This document shows positions 1-9,659 of a DNA stretch of 64,000 bases, piece after piece. Where the stretch lies: NCBI GenBank assembly GCA_004212735.1, contig SHBD01000003.1:124001-188000 (forward strand), written 5' to 3'. This DNA is from SAR116 cluster bacterium. Lineage in GTDB: Bacteria; Pseudomonadota; Alphaproteobacteria; Puniceispirillales; Puniceispirillaceae. The first letter of the stretch is position 1, and each line of letters starts with the position of its first letter. Below the pieces are notes generated by a model. That model was given only the letters and a program-made list of their open reading frames with translations. It was not told the origin of the DNA and did no database searches. The translations under genes and the position numbers were made by a program.

Positions 1-956
1 CGCATGGTGCGTGTTTCGCCGCGATGTCGATAGACAGCGCCGCGCTGAAGGGTGTGTTTTGTGCCTATAGGCACTTCCTGATAGAAAATGATTGAGTCAG
101 GATAGAGGCCAATCACCGCATTTGGGAAAATGCCGAGATAAAGCCACGCAGCATTCAGCGGTTCCGGTAAATGGGTGAATCGGGAGACAAGTTCACGATA
201 GGCCTTCACACTCCAAAGTTTGGAAGGTGAGCTGTTAAATTTTCCAAGGCTACGCGATGTGCCGTTTATGTAGGGCTCATCAATATAGGCCTTTCCATAA
301 AGATCCTGCAGGCTGGGATGGGCCTTGGCAACATGATAGCCCTCATTGTCAACATCCCGCATCGACTTCCAGTTTACCTGCGCCTCGGCAAAAATGAAAT
401 CACCGGCAACACGCTCCATATCGGCAATGTTGTAGGGCGCGACCTCACTATCAAATCGCTGCAACATCTCGGCAACACTGCCCTGTGAGCCGGGCTGAAA
501 CCGGATGAAAATAAACCCATTCCAAATCTCGAGTTCAACTGGTTTCAATCCCCATTCCATAGGGTCCAACTCTGGAAAGGTTGAGGGCTGTGCCGCGCTT
601 CTCAGGGTGCCATCCAGATTGTAGGTCCAGCCATGAAAAGGGCATGTCAGCGCGGATTTGCAGACGCCCCGTTCATTATCAACCACACGGCTGCCCCGGT
701 GACGGCAAAGGTTGTGAAAGGCGCGAATCTTTCCTGCCTTGTCACGAAGGATCAATGCTCGCTCATATCCCATGTCAAAGGTGATGTAGGCTCCGGGTTC
801 GGCAAGGTCGCTTATATGGCAGGCAAGTTGCCAATGTGCACGAAAAACAACATCCTGTTCCAACGCGAAAAGCTCATCATTGCTATAGGCCCAGCCAGGC
901 AGGCCCTTCCTGTCCCAAGTGCCGGGAATTTTGTTTTGCGAGTATGATAAAGACAA
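1..956 (-). CDS. Rieske non-heme iron oxygenase, alpha subunit (3' end outside window)
   Basis: This is a ring-hydroxylating oxygenase large subunit; its C-terminal end lies beyond the left edge. Translating the minus strand shows a Rieske [2Fe-2S] site (CRHRGSRV, then CPFHGW about 18 residues later). Further on comes the mononuclear iron motif NEGYHVAKAHP with its two histidines. The N-terminal part reads YSQNKIPGTW. No ATG fits the start. A TTG at 956 has AGAGG 10 bases upstream, and a GTG at 965 is the alternative, so the start is uncertain. The family includes aromatic dioxygenases and choline/carnitine-type monooxygenases. The substrate cannot be read from this fragment. The adjacent polyamine genes may be only neighbours. 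Confidence 0.85.
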   Translation of the reverse strand, partial: MSLSYSQNKIPGTWDRKGLPGWAYSNDELFALEQDVVFRAHWQLACHISDLAEPGAYITFDMGYERALILRDKAGKIRAFHNLCRHRGSRVVDNERGVCKSALTCPFHGWTYNLDGTLRSAAQPSTFPELDPMEWGLKPVELEIWNGFIFIRFQPGSQGSVAEMLQRFDSEVAPYNIADMERVAGDFIFAEAQVNWKSMRDVDNEGYHVAKAHPSLQDLYGKAYIDEPYINGTSRSLGKFNSSPSKLWSVKAYRELVSRFTHLPEPLNAAWLYLGIFPNAVIGLYPDSIIFYQEVPIGTKHTLQRGAVYRHRGETRTM

Positions 957-1082
957 ATCACCCACCCCTCTAAAATCTTGTCAATTGCACATCCTTTTAT
1001 CAGTGATATCAAGCAAAAAGACGAGCGTGGCCTCGTTGGTGGCATTGGCATGTCGATTGCCGATGGGGTTTTGACTGCGGTT

Positions 1083-2258
1083 TTATCTATCGGGATTGGC
1101 GTTGCGCCTGAACCATGAAACCAGCAGATAAAAAATACCAACACTGACCATGAAAATCGGCAGGCCTAGCCGCATGTTGATGTCTAGTAAAATTCCGGCA
1201 ATTGCGGGCCCGGCCAGATTGGACAACTCGAAAATAATCACAAAGCCAGCATTAGCTGCGATGATTTCACCACCAGTAAACCGTTTTGCCAGCATCGCAA
1301 GGCCAATTGAATAAAGGCCATAGACGAGCCCCGCTCCGAGAAAAGCCAGAATCAGCGCCAGAAGGGCCGAATGCAGGAAGAACGGGATCAGACTACAGAG
1401 CGCAAGACCAATGGTGGCGATGATCATGCCAATTCTTCGCAGGCCATACCGATCCGCCAGAAGGGCAATCGGATATTGCAGGACAACGTTACCGACCGCC
1501 ATGGCCGGCACAATTGACAAGGTGAGCATTGTGGCTGCCTCAGGTGTTCGCGCAACAATCACAGGCATCAAGGTGATCAGCGCGAGATCGACACCGCCGG
1601 CAACGACGCAGGCCATGGCAACAGTTGGTGCCCGGCGGATCAGCCGAAGGGGTGAGCCACCTCCAGTGAAAGTGATTTTGGGTTCATGCCGTCGCAGCGC
1701 ATAGATTGGCAGAGCGCCGATCACCGGCAAAATGGCAATAAGGAAGAAAGGAGTGGCTGTTTCAAATCCGAACAACCAGATAATCCCGGGACCGACCGCA
1801 AATCCTAGTCCGACTGCCGTTGCATAGATTGCCATAACCCGGGTGCGTCCCTGATCAGCGGCAATTCGTGCAAGCCACGCTTCGGTTAACACCCAATGCA
1901 GCCCCAAGCCAAGACCGCCGATGAAACGAATGACGAGCCAGAGCGCCATTGACTCGGTAAAGCGCAGGGCCACCATCATCACTGCTGCCAGACACAGGCC
2001 GATATTGATCACCGGAATATTGCCATAACGTGCAACAAGGTGAGGGGCAAAATAGGCACTGGACACAATGCCAAGCGCTGCCATGCCACTGACAAGACCA
2101 ATTTTCTGGAATGAAATACCGAGTGTTTCGAGCCACAAAGAAATCAGGGGAAGATAGCCACCAAAGGCTGCGCCAAGTGCGATTGATGACAGTGTGATCA
2201 TGAACAGACCAGGGGCAGTGGTCAGTTTGTCGGCGGTGTTAATGTGATCGCGAAACAT
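1083..2258 (-). CDS. MFS transporter (YcaD-like)
   Basis: A 391-residue inner membrane protein with about 12 hydrophobic segments, typical of the major facilitator superfamily. The N-terminal half carries the helix 1-2 pattern (GGYLPLISLWLETLGIS) and the loop GLVSGMAALGIVSSA. FIGGLGLGLHWVLTEAWLA resembles the YcaD/MFS_1 group of small-solute exporters or importers. It is transcribed away from the agmatinase and towards the Rieske gene, with 126 bases between it and that gene. A substrate related to polyamines or to the Rieske enzyme is possible but not shown. Confidence 0.85.
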   Translation of the reverse strand: MFRDHINTADKLTTAPGLFMITLSSIALGAAFGGYLPLISLWLETLGISFQKIGLVSGMAALGIVSSAYFAPHLVARYGNIPVINIGLCLAAVMMVALRFTESMALWLVIRFIGGLGLGLHWVLTEAWLARIAADQGRTRVMAIYATAVGLGFAVGPGIIWLFGFETATPFFLIAILPVIGALPIYALRRHEPKITFTGGGSPLRLIRRAPTVAMACVVAGGVDLALITLMPVIVARTPEAATMLTLSIVPAMAVGNVVLQYPIALLADRYGLRRIGMIIATIGLALCSLIPFFLHSALLALILAFLGAGLVYGLYSIGLAMLAKRFTGGEIIAANAGFVIIFELSNLAGPAIAGILLDINMRLGLPIFMVSVGIFYLLVSWFRRNANPDR

Positions 2259-2403
2259 TCAAAAATTCCAGAAATGGGCAACCCCACACTGCACTTGTTT
2301 GTCAGATCGGTAAATCCAAAAACAGACATTTCATCGGTTTGCTTTTTGGGGTTTGCTTAGGCAGGGTATTACGGAGTGACTGATGCAATGACAGGAGGCT
2401 GAT

Positions 2404-3375
2404 GTGACTGACAAAATTGGTGATCAGACATTCCGGGCCAGTGGTAACAAGGAATTGTGGCCGGAAATGACCTATGGTGGGGCGCTTAGTTTTGGGCGGC
2501 GGCGCTATAGCCGCGATCTTGCAGATGTTGATGTCGTGATCAGCGGTATTCCCTATGATAACGCGGTGACCTATCGACCGGGCGCGCGGCTAGGCCCTCG
2601 CGCCATTCGCGCCGGATCGGTTCAGTTGACGGAGCTGAAGCATTTTCCAACAGGGATTGAGCCATGTGAGGAGTTGTCGCTGATCGATTACGGCGACTGC
2701 ATGATCAACCCGCACGATCCGACGAGTGTCTTTGACACGATTGAGGCGCATGCAGATCATATTCTGGCATCGGGCGCAAAGATGCTGAGCCTTGGCGGCG
2801 ATCATTCAGTGGCTTATCCGTTGCTCAAGGCACATGCCAAGAGATATGGACCTGTCGCTTTGATCCAGTTTGATGCGCATTGCGACACCTGGGAGGATGA
2901 TGGCGTCCGCTTTGATCACGGCACTATGTTTGCGAGGGCCGCCAACGAGGGTATCGTCGATGTGTCGAGATCTACACAAGTTGGATTACGCACCTATAAC
3001 GACTCCGATTATGGCTTTGAGATCCTCACCAGTCCCTGGGTGCATCGCAATGGGATCTGGGCGGCGCTGGAAATTGCCATCGACAGAGCGGGTGATGCGC
3101 CGGTTTATCTGTCATTTGATATTGATGGGCTTGATCCAGCCTTTGCTCCGGGAACAGGCACGCCGGTTTCTGGGGGGCTTGCCAGTTGGCAGGGGCTGGA
3201 ATTTGTTCGGGGTCTTGAACCACTCAATTTGATCGGCATGGATATAGTCGAGGTCGCGCCTGCCTATGACCATGCGGAGATCACCGCCATCGCAGCGGCC
3301 AGCGTTGCCTATGACTGGCTCGCCGTTCTGGCAAAACAACGGGGCGCGATATCAAAGCCTGTAGGGCGGATCTGA
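2404..3375 (+). CDS. speB: Agmatinase / ureohydrolase family
   Basis: A 323-residue manganese ureohydrolase that would split agmatine into putrescine and urea in the cytoplasm. The metal-binding motifs are visible: GGDHS near residue 140, DAHCDT near 159 and SFDIDGLDP near 240. The start is GTG with a perfect AGGAGG six bases upstream (2393-2398). It begins a polyamine-degrading group, and its stop lies 5 bases from the convergent stop of the putative gamma-glutamylputrescine oxidase. Guanidinobutyrase or another guanidino-acid hydrolase is an alternative, since family members differ subtly in substrate pocket. Confidence 0.88.
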   Translation: MTDKIGDQTFRASGNKELWPEMTYGGALSFGRRRYSRDLADVDVVISGIPYDNAVTYRPGARLGPRAIRAGSVQLTELKHFPTGIEPCEELSLIDYGDCMINPHDPTSVFDTIEAHADHILASGAKMLSLGGDHSVAYPLLKAHAKRYGPVALIQFDAHCDTWEDDGVRFDHGTMFARAANEGIVDVSRSTQVGLRTYNDSDYGFEILTSPWVHRNGIWAALEIAIDRAGDAPVYLSFDIDGLDPAFAPGTGTPVSGGLASWQGLEFVRGLEPLNLIGMDIVEVAPAYDHAEITAIAAASVAYDWLAVLAKQRGAISKPVGRI

Positions 3376-3380
3376 CACGT

Positions 3381-4670
3381 TCAGATTTTCAGCCGATCCC
3401 GCAATTTATAATAGGCCATGCCAAGGGCAAGTGCTGGTGTCCGTAGCGGTCCGCCCGGAAATGGCATGTGGCTGAGGCTGCTCATAATGTCAAAACGTGT
3501 TTGATCACCAATGACCGCATCAGCCAGCATCACCCCGGCCTGACCGGTCAGAGCCACGCCGTGACCGGAAAAACCCTGCACAAAATAAATGTTATCTGGG
3601 GTGCGGCCAAATTGTGGAATGCGGTTCACGGTAATGCCGATTTTGCCCGACCAGACCTCGTCTTTTTCGATATCTTTCAGCAAAGGAAATATATCCACCA
3701 TCCGGCGGCGCAGATCAGACTCAACGCCTCCAAAATTGACATTGGTGTAGCTTGCACGGCCACCAAAAATCATCCGCCCCTTTGCGTCAATCCGATAATA
3801 ATTCAGCGCAGCGTTGCAATCGGCAACGGCTGCACCCGTTGGCAAAAGTTGCTTGGCCATGTTGGTTGAAAGGGGCTTTGTTGCCAGCACCGAAGAGGTG
3901 ACCTGAGCCAGACGTGATTTCATTATTGGCAGGCCTACGTCAGCCAGATAGGCGTTGCCACACAGCAGCAGGATCTTGGCCCGCACTTGCTGTCCATTTT
4001 TTGTATGAAGATGTTTGTGGCCACCAGATGCGTGGACATCAACCTTGGTGATTGGTGTGTTTTCGAATATCACGGCACCCTGACTCTTGGCGGCCGCGGC
4101 AAGGCCGTGAAGATATTTCAGCGGCTGCATGTGCCCGGATTTGCTGTCAAACAAGCCGCCAACATAAGCGTTGGTGTCAATATGGGCGGCCAATGCAGTC
4201 CGGTCATTTAACCGGGTAAACCCTTCATAGCCGCGTGCTTCCCACTCTCGCTGCATCTCGTCAAGCCCTGCCATCTGGCGCCGGTGGTAGGCAGCATCGA
4301 CGTAGCCGAAGGTAAGATCGCAATCAATTTTGTATTTTTTCACTCTATCTTTGACCAGATCAATAGCTGCCATGCCGCTGTCCCAGGCAATCTGGGCATC
4401 CTGCTCGGATAGCTGGCGCTGAATGTGGTGAAAATCATTTGGCCAGCCCTGACAGACATGTCCGCCATTGCGTCCCGACCCACCAGTGCCAAGCTTGCCG
4501 GCCTCCAGCACCACGGCTGAAAAACCATTCTCGGCGAGGTGCAATGCTGCTGAAACCCCGGTCAGACCGCCACCGATGATAGCGATATCCGTATCGATCG
4601 ATTCCGCAAGGGACGCATATTGTTCCCGTCTGGGAAACTCGATTTCATAGATGGAGCTCTCGCCAGACAT
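3381..4670 (-). CDS. puuB: Gamma-glutamylputrescine oxidoreductase-like FAD enzyme
   Basis: A 429-residue flavoenzyme of the D-amino acid oxidase fold. The dinucleotide-binding motif is IGGGLTGVSAALHLAENG, followed by GTGGSGRNGGHVCQGW where FAD binds. The C-terminal stretch YFVQGFSGHGVALTGQAG is typical of PuuB/OrdL proteins. I chose the ATG at 4670, which has GGAG six bases upstream. A longer reading frame to 4859 would run into the divergent aminotransferase start and adds residues with no family similarity. PuuB oxidises gamma-glutamylputrescine to the aminobutyraldehyde, which fits the neighbouring PuuA-like ligase at 6259. Confidence 0.85.
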   Translation of the reverse strand: MSGESSIYEIEFPRREQYASLAESIDTDIAIIGGGLTGVSAALHLAENGFSAVVLEAGKLGTGGSGRNGGHVCQGWPNDFHHIQRQLSEQDAQIAWDSGMAAIDLVKDRVKKYKIDCDLTFGYVDAAYHRRQMAGLDEMQREWEARGYEGFTRLNDRTALAAHIDTNAYVGGLFDSKSGHMQPLKYLHGLAAAAKSQGAVIFENTPITKVDVHASGGHKHLHTKNGQQVRAKILLLCGNAYLADVGLPIMKSRLAQVTSSVLATKPLSTNMAKQLLPTGAAVADCNAALNYYRIDAKGRMIFGGRASYTNVNFGGVESDLRRRMVDIFPLLKDIEKDEVWSGKIGITVNRIPQFGRTPDNIYFVQGFSGHGVALTGQAGVMLADAVIGDQTRFDIMSSLSHMPFPGGPLRTPALALGMAYYKLRDRLKI

Positions 4671-4833
4671 GTTGGTCTCCTTAATTGGTTTGTCGTCTCT
4701 CCAGCGCGCACCGATTGCGCCTAACAAATATTGAGAGTAGTCTGGAACAAATGGGAGGATCAAGCTGCACAGAGGCATCGTGTTGCGGCTTGACCAGAAC
4801 CCGAAAACACCAAAACTGACATAGGCCACAACA

Positions 4834-6204
4834 ATGACACCAGATGATCTCTCGACCAAAGAGTGGCAGGATATTGACTCAGCACATCATATGGCGCCGT
4901 TTACCGATTATGGTGAGCAGCGCAAGCATGGAGCGCGCATCATCACCCACGCGCAAGGTCACTATATTTATGACACTGAGGGAACACGTATTCTGGATGG
5001 AATGGCGGGTCTCTGGTGTGTGAATGTTGGTTATGGACGGCCGTCACTGGTTGATGCCGCAGCACAACAGATGACGACTCTTCCGTATTACAATAACTTT
5101 TTCAAGACCAGCAACAAGCCCGTGGTAACGTTGTCCAAACGGCTGGCTGACCTCAGCCCCGAGGGTCTTAACAATGTTTTCTATGCCAATTCGGGCTCGG
5201 AGGCGAATGACACAATCATCCGCATGGTCCGTCACTTCTGGGCACTTGAAGGGCAGCCGGAGCGGCGCGTGATTATTGGCCGGGAATACGGATATCATGG
5301 TAGCACGATTATGTCTGCCAGCATGGGCGGCATGTCAGGCATGCATGATCAGGCCGCCGCCGAGGCAGATTTCGTGCACATTCGTCCACCATACGGGTTT
5401 CTCCATCAGGGCAATCAGGATGACGCTGTTTTTGCTGCCAATGCGGCGTCTTGGCTTGAGGATAAAATCATCGAGCTTGGTGCCGACAAGGTGGCTGCTT
5501 TTGTTGCTGAACCGGTTCAGGGTGCCGGCGGTGTGATTGTTCCACCAGATGGTTATTTCGAACATATTCAGGACATCTGCAAACGATACGATATTCTGTT
5601 CATCGTCGATGAGGTGATAACTGGTTTTGGCCGCACTGGCGAGTGGTTTGCCAGCCAGCGGATGAATCTGTCACCCGACATGATGACCATGGCGAAAGGG
5701 CTGACGTCTGGATACATACCGATGTCGGGTGTCATGGTCGGTGATCGGGTTGCCAACAGATTTATCACAGATGGAGGCGAATTTTATCACGGTTTCACCT
5801 ATTCCGGCCACCCTGTTGCTGCTGCGGTGGCTCTGGCCAACCTTGATATAATCGAAGGTGAAGGATTAATCGAGCGTGTGCGAGAGGATACCGGCCCCTA
5901 TCTTGGAGAGGCGTTGTCGCCACTTGCAGATCACCCTCTTGTTGGTGAGGTTCGCACCTATGGATTGCTCGCGGCCATCGAACTTGTGAAGAGCAAGGAC
6001 GGTCCCGTGCTGTTTGACAATGTGGGTCATGCTGGCGGGCTTTGTCGTGACCATGCGCTCTCACATGGGCTGATGATGCGTGCGGTTCGTGACGGGATGA
6101 TTCTGTCCCCGCCATTAACCTATACGCGTGATGACATCGATGCCACGGTGGTGATTGCCAAGACAGCGCTTGACGCAACTGCGGCTGATCTCGGCATCTC
6201 ATAG
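4834..6204 (+). CDS. spuC: Class III aminotransferase, putrescine/polyamine-pyruvate type
   Basis: A 456-residue PLP-dependent omega-aminotransferase. The opening (HHMAPFTDYGEQRKHGARI, then DGMAGLWCVNVGYGR) closely follows the SpuC putrescine-pyruvate aminotransferase pattern. GSEANDT binds the PLP phosphate, DEVITGFGRTG holds the cofactor Asp, and MAKGLTSGY carries the Schiff-base lysine. It would convert putrescine to 4-aminobutyraldehyde with pyruvate as acceptor, a second route beside gamma-glutamylation. The start is shared by family length, although the ribosome site is weak. It is transcribed divergently from the FAD oxidase (163-base gap) and upstream of the synthetase. Confidence 0.88.
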   Translation: MTPDDLSTKEWQDIDSAHHMAPFTDYGEQRKHGARIITHAQGHYIYDTEGTRILDGMAGLWCVNVGYGRPSLVDAAAQQMTTLPYYNNFFKTSNKPVVTLSKRLADLSPEGLNNVFYANSGSEANDTIIRMVRHFWALEGQPERRVIIGREYGYHGSTIMSASMGGMSGMHDQAAAEADFVHIRPPYGFLHQGNQDDAVFAANAASWLEDKIIELGADKVAAFVAEPVQGAGGVIVPPDGYFEHIQDICKRYDILFIVDEVITGFGRTGEWFASQRMNLSPDMMTMAKGLTSGYIPMSGVMVGDRVANRFITDGGEFYHGFTYSGHPVAAAVALANLDIIEGEGLIERVREDTGPYLGEALSPLADHPLVGEVRTYGLLAAIELVKSKDGPVLFDNVGHAGGLCRDHALSHGLMMRAVRDGMILSPPLTYTRDDIDATVVIAKTALDATAADLGIS

Positions 6205-6258
6205 CAGAGCCATTGCAAACAGGGTTTGATCGGGTCCGGCTGGTCCGATGGGGGACAC

Positions 6259-7599
6259 ATGACTATCGACATTAAGGAATGGCTTCGGGACAAATCTATC
6301 ACAGAGGTCGAGTGTCTGGTGAGTGATATTTCGGGCATTCCGCGGGGTAAAATCCTGCCGGTGCACAAATATGTTTCGGCAATCGAAACGGGTGGCCTGC
6401 GGTTGCCGGAATATGTTTTCGGCCAGTCCGTAACAGGCGAATATTATGACAGTGCTGTCTTGAATGAAATAGGCGCTGATATCGTGTTGCGGCCCGACCC
6501 GTCAACATGTCGTCTTGTTCCATGGTATGCGGAGCCTACGGCACAGATCATACATGATGCTGTTGATCATGCGGGAAAGATCGTGCCGTTTGCGCCGCGG
6601 GCTGTTCTGGCGCGCGTTCTGACGCTGTTTGACGAGGCTGATCTGGAGCCCGTGATCGCACCGGAATTGGAATTTTTCCTTGTCGAGCAAAGTGCGGACG
6701 CTAACAACCCTCTTGTCACCCCGACAGGTAAGTCGGGCCGGGCCGAAAAGGCACGACAAGCCTATGGCATTGATGCGGTGAATGAGTTTGATCCACTGTT
6801 CGAAGAAATCTATGACCATTGTGAAGTGCAGGGGCTTGATATCGACACGCTGAGCCATGAGGCCGGCGCAGCGCAGATGGAGATCAATTTCAATCATGGC
6901 TCGGCGATGGATTTGGCCGATCAGGCATTTCTGTTCAAGCGCACAGTGCGGCAAACCGCTCTAAACCATAAAATCCATGCAACCTTCATGGCCAAGCCAA
7001 TGCAGGATCAACCCGGCAGCGCCATGCATGTTCATACCTCGATAAGAAATAAAGCCACCGGACAGAATATCTTTGTCGATGAAAATGGTGAGCAGACGGA
7101 AGAGTTTCTTCACGCCATTGCAGGGATGCAACGCTATCTGTCCGGGGCGATGGCGTTGATGGCACCCTATGTTAACTCCTACCGTCGCCGCACAGGTGCG
7201 GAGGATTCGCCAGCCAATCTGGCGTGGGGGATGGACAATCGCACTGTTGGCCTGCGTGTGCCCCTCGGCAACCCAAAGAGCCGCCGTATCGAAAATCGCC
7301 TGCCCGGCGCTGATGCAAATCCCTATCTCGCGATTGCTGCTACCTTGGCTGCCATTTGGCTTGGACTTCAGGAGAAAAGGCGTCCGAGCCGACCCCTCAA
7401 AGATAGTGGTGAGGATCTTGAAACTTTGCCAAAAAATCTGGATATTGCCCTCGATGCGCTGGAAAAGGCCAGCCCGTTGCATGATGTTCTCGGAGAGGAT
7501 TTTGTAAAGTTGTTCACCGAAGTCAAACGTGCCGAGGCTGATGCCTTTCTGGAAGTGATCAGTCCGTGGGAGCGGGAATATCTGTTGTTGAATGTCTGA
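6259..7599 (+). CDS. puuA: Glutamine synthetase-like gamma-glutamylpolyamine synthetase
   Basis: A 446-residue protein of the glutamine synthetase superfamily. The N-terminal beta-grasp part includes VECLVSDISGIPRGKILP, and the metal/glutamate site PELEFFLVE lies near residue 137. The C-terminal signature NRTVGLRVP followed by RRIENRLPGADANPYLA is of the PuuA/GlnT type and lacks the adenylylation loop sequence of GlnA. It would ligate glutamate to putrescine using ATP, the first step of the Puu pathway. The ATG at 6259 has GGGGGA upstream; a TTG at 6226 is less likely. It sits 54 bases after the aminotransferase. Confidence 0.88.
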   Translation: MTIDIKEWLRDKSITEVECLVSDISGIPRGKILPVHKYVSAIETGGLRLPEYVFGQSVTGEYYDSAVLNEIGADIVLRPDPSTCRLVPWYAEPTAQIIHDAVDHAGKIVPFAPRAVLARVLTLFDEADLEPVIAPELEFFLVEQSADANNPLVTPTGKSGRAEKARQAYGIDAVNEFDPLFEEIYDHCEVQGLDIDTLSHEAGAAQMEINFNHGSAMDLADQAFLFKRTVRQTALNHKIHATFMAKPMQDQPGSAMHVHTSIRNKATGQNIFVDENGEQTEEFLHAIAGMQRYLSGAMALMAPYVNSYRRRTGAEDSPANLAWGMDNRTVGLRVPLGNPKSRRIENRLPGADANPYLAIAATLAAIWLGLQEKRRPSRPLKDSGEDLETLPKNLDIALDALEKASPLHDVLGEDFVKLFTEVKRAEADAFLEVISPWEREYLLLNV

Positions 7600-7618
7600 T
7601 GCCAGATAGAGTTGAGCC

Positions 7619-8662
7619 GTGAACAGTTTGACAATCCCCCGCCCTGACGACTGGCACCTCCACCTGCGCGATGGCGACATGCTGGCCCGTGTTGTGGCCG
7701 ATACGGCCGCCCATTTTGGTCGCGCGATCATCATGCCCAATCTGGTGCCGCCAGTGGTCACATCGGCCGATGCGCGGGCCTATAAATCCCGTATTCTTGC
7801 GGCTATTCCTGACGGTTCAGAATTTCAACCATTGATGACACTCTATCTCACCGAAAACACGATCCCGGATGATGTCGTTGCTGCGGCTGCCACTGGCCTG
7901 ATTTCGGCAGTGAAACTGTATCCGGCGGGTGCCACAACCAATTCAGCATCCGGCGTGCGTGATTTTGACAAGGTGACACCGGTTCTTGAAGCGATGGCAG
8001 ACAACAATATACCGTTATGTGTCCATGGTGAGGTCACCGATCCGGATATCGATATCTTTGACCGGGAAGCGGTTTTTCTGGAGACAGTTCTGGACCCACT
8101 TCGCCAGCGGATTAGAGGTTTGCGGGTTGTGTTGGAACATGTCACAACCCACGAAGGTGTGAATTATGTGCGTAAGGGTGGAGACGATATTGCCGCGACA
8201 ATCACCACGCATCATCTGTTTATCAACCGCAACCATATTCTGGCGGGCGGCATTCGTCCGCATAATTATTGCCTTCCTGTGGCCAAGCGGGAGCTGCATC
8301 GACGGGAGCTGGTTGCGGCTGCCACTTCGGGTGAGGCCTCATTTTTCCTTGGAACAGACAGCGCTCCACACGTCGATGCGGCAAAGCAATCTGGATGTGG
8401 GTGTGCGGGCATCTATACAGCGCCAAACACCATGTCCTGTCTTGCCACCTTGTTTGAAAGTGAGGGTGCTTTGGATAAATTGGAGGGTTTTGTTTCGCGT
8501 CATGGCCCAGCCTTTTACCGGCTTCCGGTGAATGCAGGGACGATCACGCTGATCAAACGGGACACCCCGATTGAAATTCCGGATAAATGTGAAACCCCGG
8601 ACGGGCCTGTAACAATCTTTGACTGTGGGCGACCGTTATATTGGGATGTTGAAACGTCCTAA
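7619..8662 (+). CDS. pyrC: Dihydroorotase
   Basis: A 347-residue zinc amidohydrolase that closes carbamoyl-aspartate to dihydroorotate in pyrimidine synthesis. The ligands are visible in order: DWHLHLRDG (two His), SAVKLYPAG (the carboxylated Lys), CVHGEV, LEHVTT and LGTDSAPH (Asp). The length matches the E. coli-type class II enzyme. The start is GTG at 7619, directly after the PuuA-like gene (19-base gap), so it may be co-transcribed although its role is biosynthetic. Its last four bases overlap the convergent EamA gene. Confidence 0.95.
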   Translation: MNSLTIPRPDDWHLHLRDGDMLARVVADTAAHFGRAIIMPNLVPPVVTSADARAYKSRILAAIPDGSEFQPLMTLYLTENTIPDDVVAAAATGLISAVKLYPAGATTNSASGVRDFDKVTPVLEAMADNNIPLCVHGEVTDPDIDIFDREAVFLETVLDPLRQRIRGLRVVLEHVTTHEGVNYVRKGGDDIAATITTHHLFINRNHILAGGIRPHNYCLPVAKRELHRRELVAAATSGEASFFLGTDSAPHVDAAKQSGCGCAGIYTAPNTMSCLATLFESEGALDKLEGFVSRHGPAFYRLPVNAGTITLIKRDTPIEIPDKCETPDGPVTIFDCGRPLYWDVETS

Positions 8663-9573
8663 AGGACGGTTTCCTTCTGGCCAAGATTGGGCTGTATTGA
8701 CTGTTTGGCGATCGCCTCACGCCGCGTGATATAGGCGGTAGCGGTGAAGATGATTGCGCCCCCCACCCATATCCAGACACCCGGCCATTCATCAAATATG
8801 ATCCAGGCAAAAATGACGGCAAAGGGTAGCTTGGCAAATTCCATCGGCTGGAGACTGGTGATTTCCACCAGGCTGCAGGCACGGGTGAACAGCACATGTG
8901 CGATCGTGCCGCTGATCGCAACACCCCACAGGTAAAGCCAGCCGAGAGGGCTTGGCCATTGCCAAACAAGCAACGCCGGTACCAGTGAGATCGGTGCCTG
9001 CATCACCACCATCCAGAAAACAATCGACATGGATGTCTCTGTCTCTGTCATTTTCTTGACCAAAAGAACTGCCATGGCAATTGACAATGAACTCGCCAGC
9101 GCCAGCAACGCACCAACCGAAACCTCGGAAAATCCTGGCTGTAGGATGACAAGCGCACCGGCAAATCCAATTAAAATTGCCAGAATTCGCCTTAGCCGGA
9201 TCACCTCACCAAGAAAAATAACAGCGCCAATGGTGACAAAAATGGGACAGGTAAAGCTGAGCGCGGTGTTCTCTGCAAGCGGGATTAATGTGACTGAGGT
9301 AAAGCCGCAGAACATCCCGATAAAGTTGATTACCGCGCGTCCTAGAAACAACCCGGGACGGTTCATTTTGATTTGCGAGATGCCGGTGCGAAGGAGAAAT
9401 GGGCCGATAATCAACACAGCGAGAAAGTTGCGGAAAAACACAACTTCCATCACGTGCACATGCTGTGCCGCAAGCTTGATGAAAATTCCCATGCCGGTGA
9501 ACATGAACATCGCCACGAACATCATCAGCATCGCACGAACTGATGATGAGGGGATTAGAGCGGTGAGAGACAT
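8659..9573 (-). CDS. EamA/DMT family transporter
   Basis: A 304-residue inner membrane protein with about ten hydrophobic helices arranged as two EamA repeats. Repeat one begins with [19 protein letters not shown] and repeat two with [25 protein letters not shown]. Drug/metabolite transporters usually export amino acids, nucleosides or drugs. Nothing here shows the substrate. It is transcribed alone, tail to tail with pyrC with a four-base overlap. Confidence 0.88.
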   Translation of the reverse strand: MSLTALIPSSSVRAMLMMFVAMFMFTGMGIFIKLAAQHVHVMEVVFFRNFLAVLIIGPFLLRTGISQIKMNRPGLFLGRAVINFIGMFCGFTSVTLIPLAENTALSFTCPIFVTIGAVIFLGEVIRLRRILAILIGFAGALVILQPGFSEVSVGALLALASSLSIAMAVLLVKKMTETETSMSIVFWMVVMQAPISLVPALLVWQWPSPLGWLYLWGVAISGTIAHVLFTRACSLVEITSLQPMEFAKLPFAVIFAWIIFDEWPGVWIWVGGAIIFTATAYITRREAIAKQSIQPNLGQKETVL

Positions 9574-9659
9574 TGGCTGGCAACTTTCAGGGCGCGCCGA
9601 ACTAGCGGGGCTGCATTAGCGCACAGCCACCCGGAAATTGCAAATTCGCCTCAGCTGGA

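Noticed and set aside
4671-4859. N-terminal extension of the gamma-glutamylputrescine oxidase frame to 4859
   Set aside because: It overlaps the divergent aminotransferase start, shows no family similarity, and a good ribosome site supports the ATG at 4670.
5795-6202. Long minus-strand open frame inside the aminotransferase gene
   Set aside because: It is antisense to a clear gene, has unnatural composition rich in His, Arg and Pro, and lacks a ribosome site.
9029-9619. 196-codon plus-strand frame opposite the EamA gene
   Set aside because: It mirrors the transporter codons and is rich in Ile, Arg and Thr with no family match.
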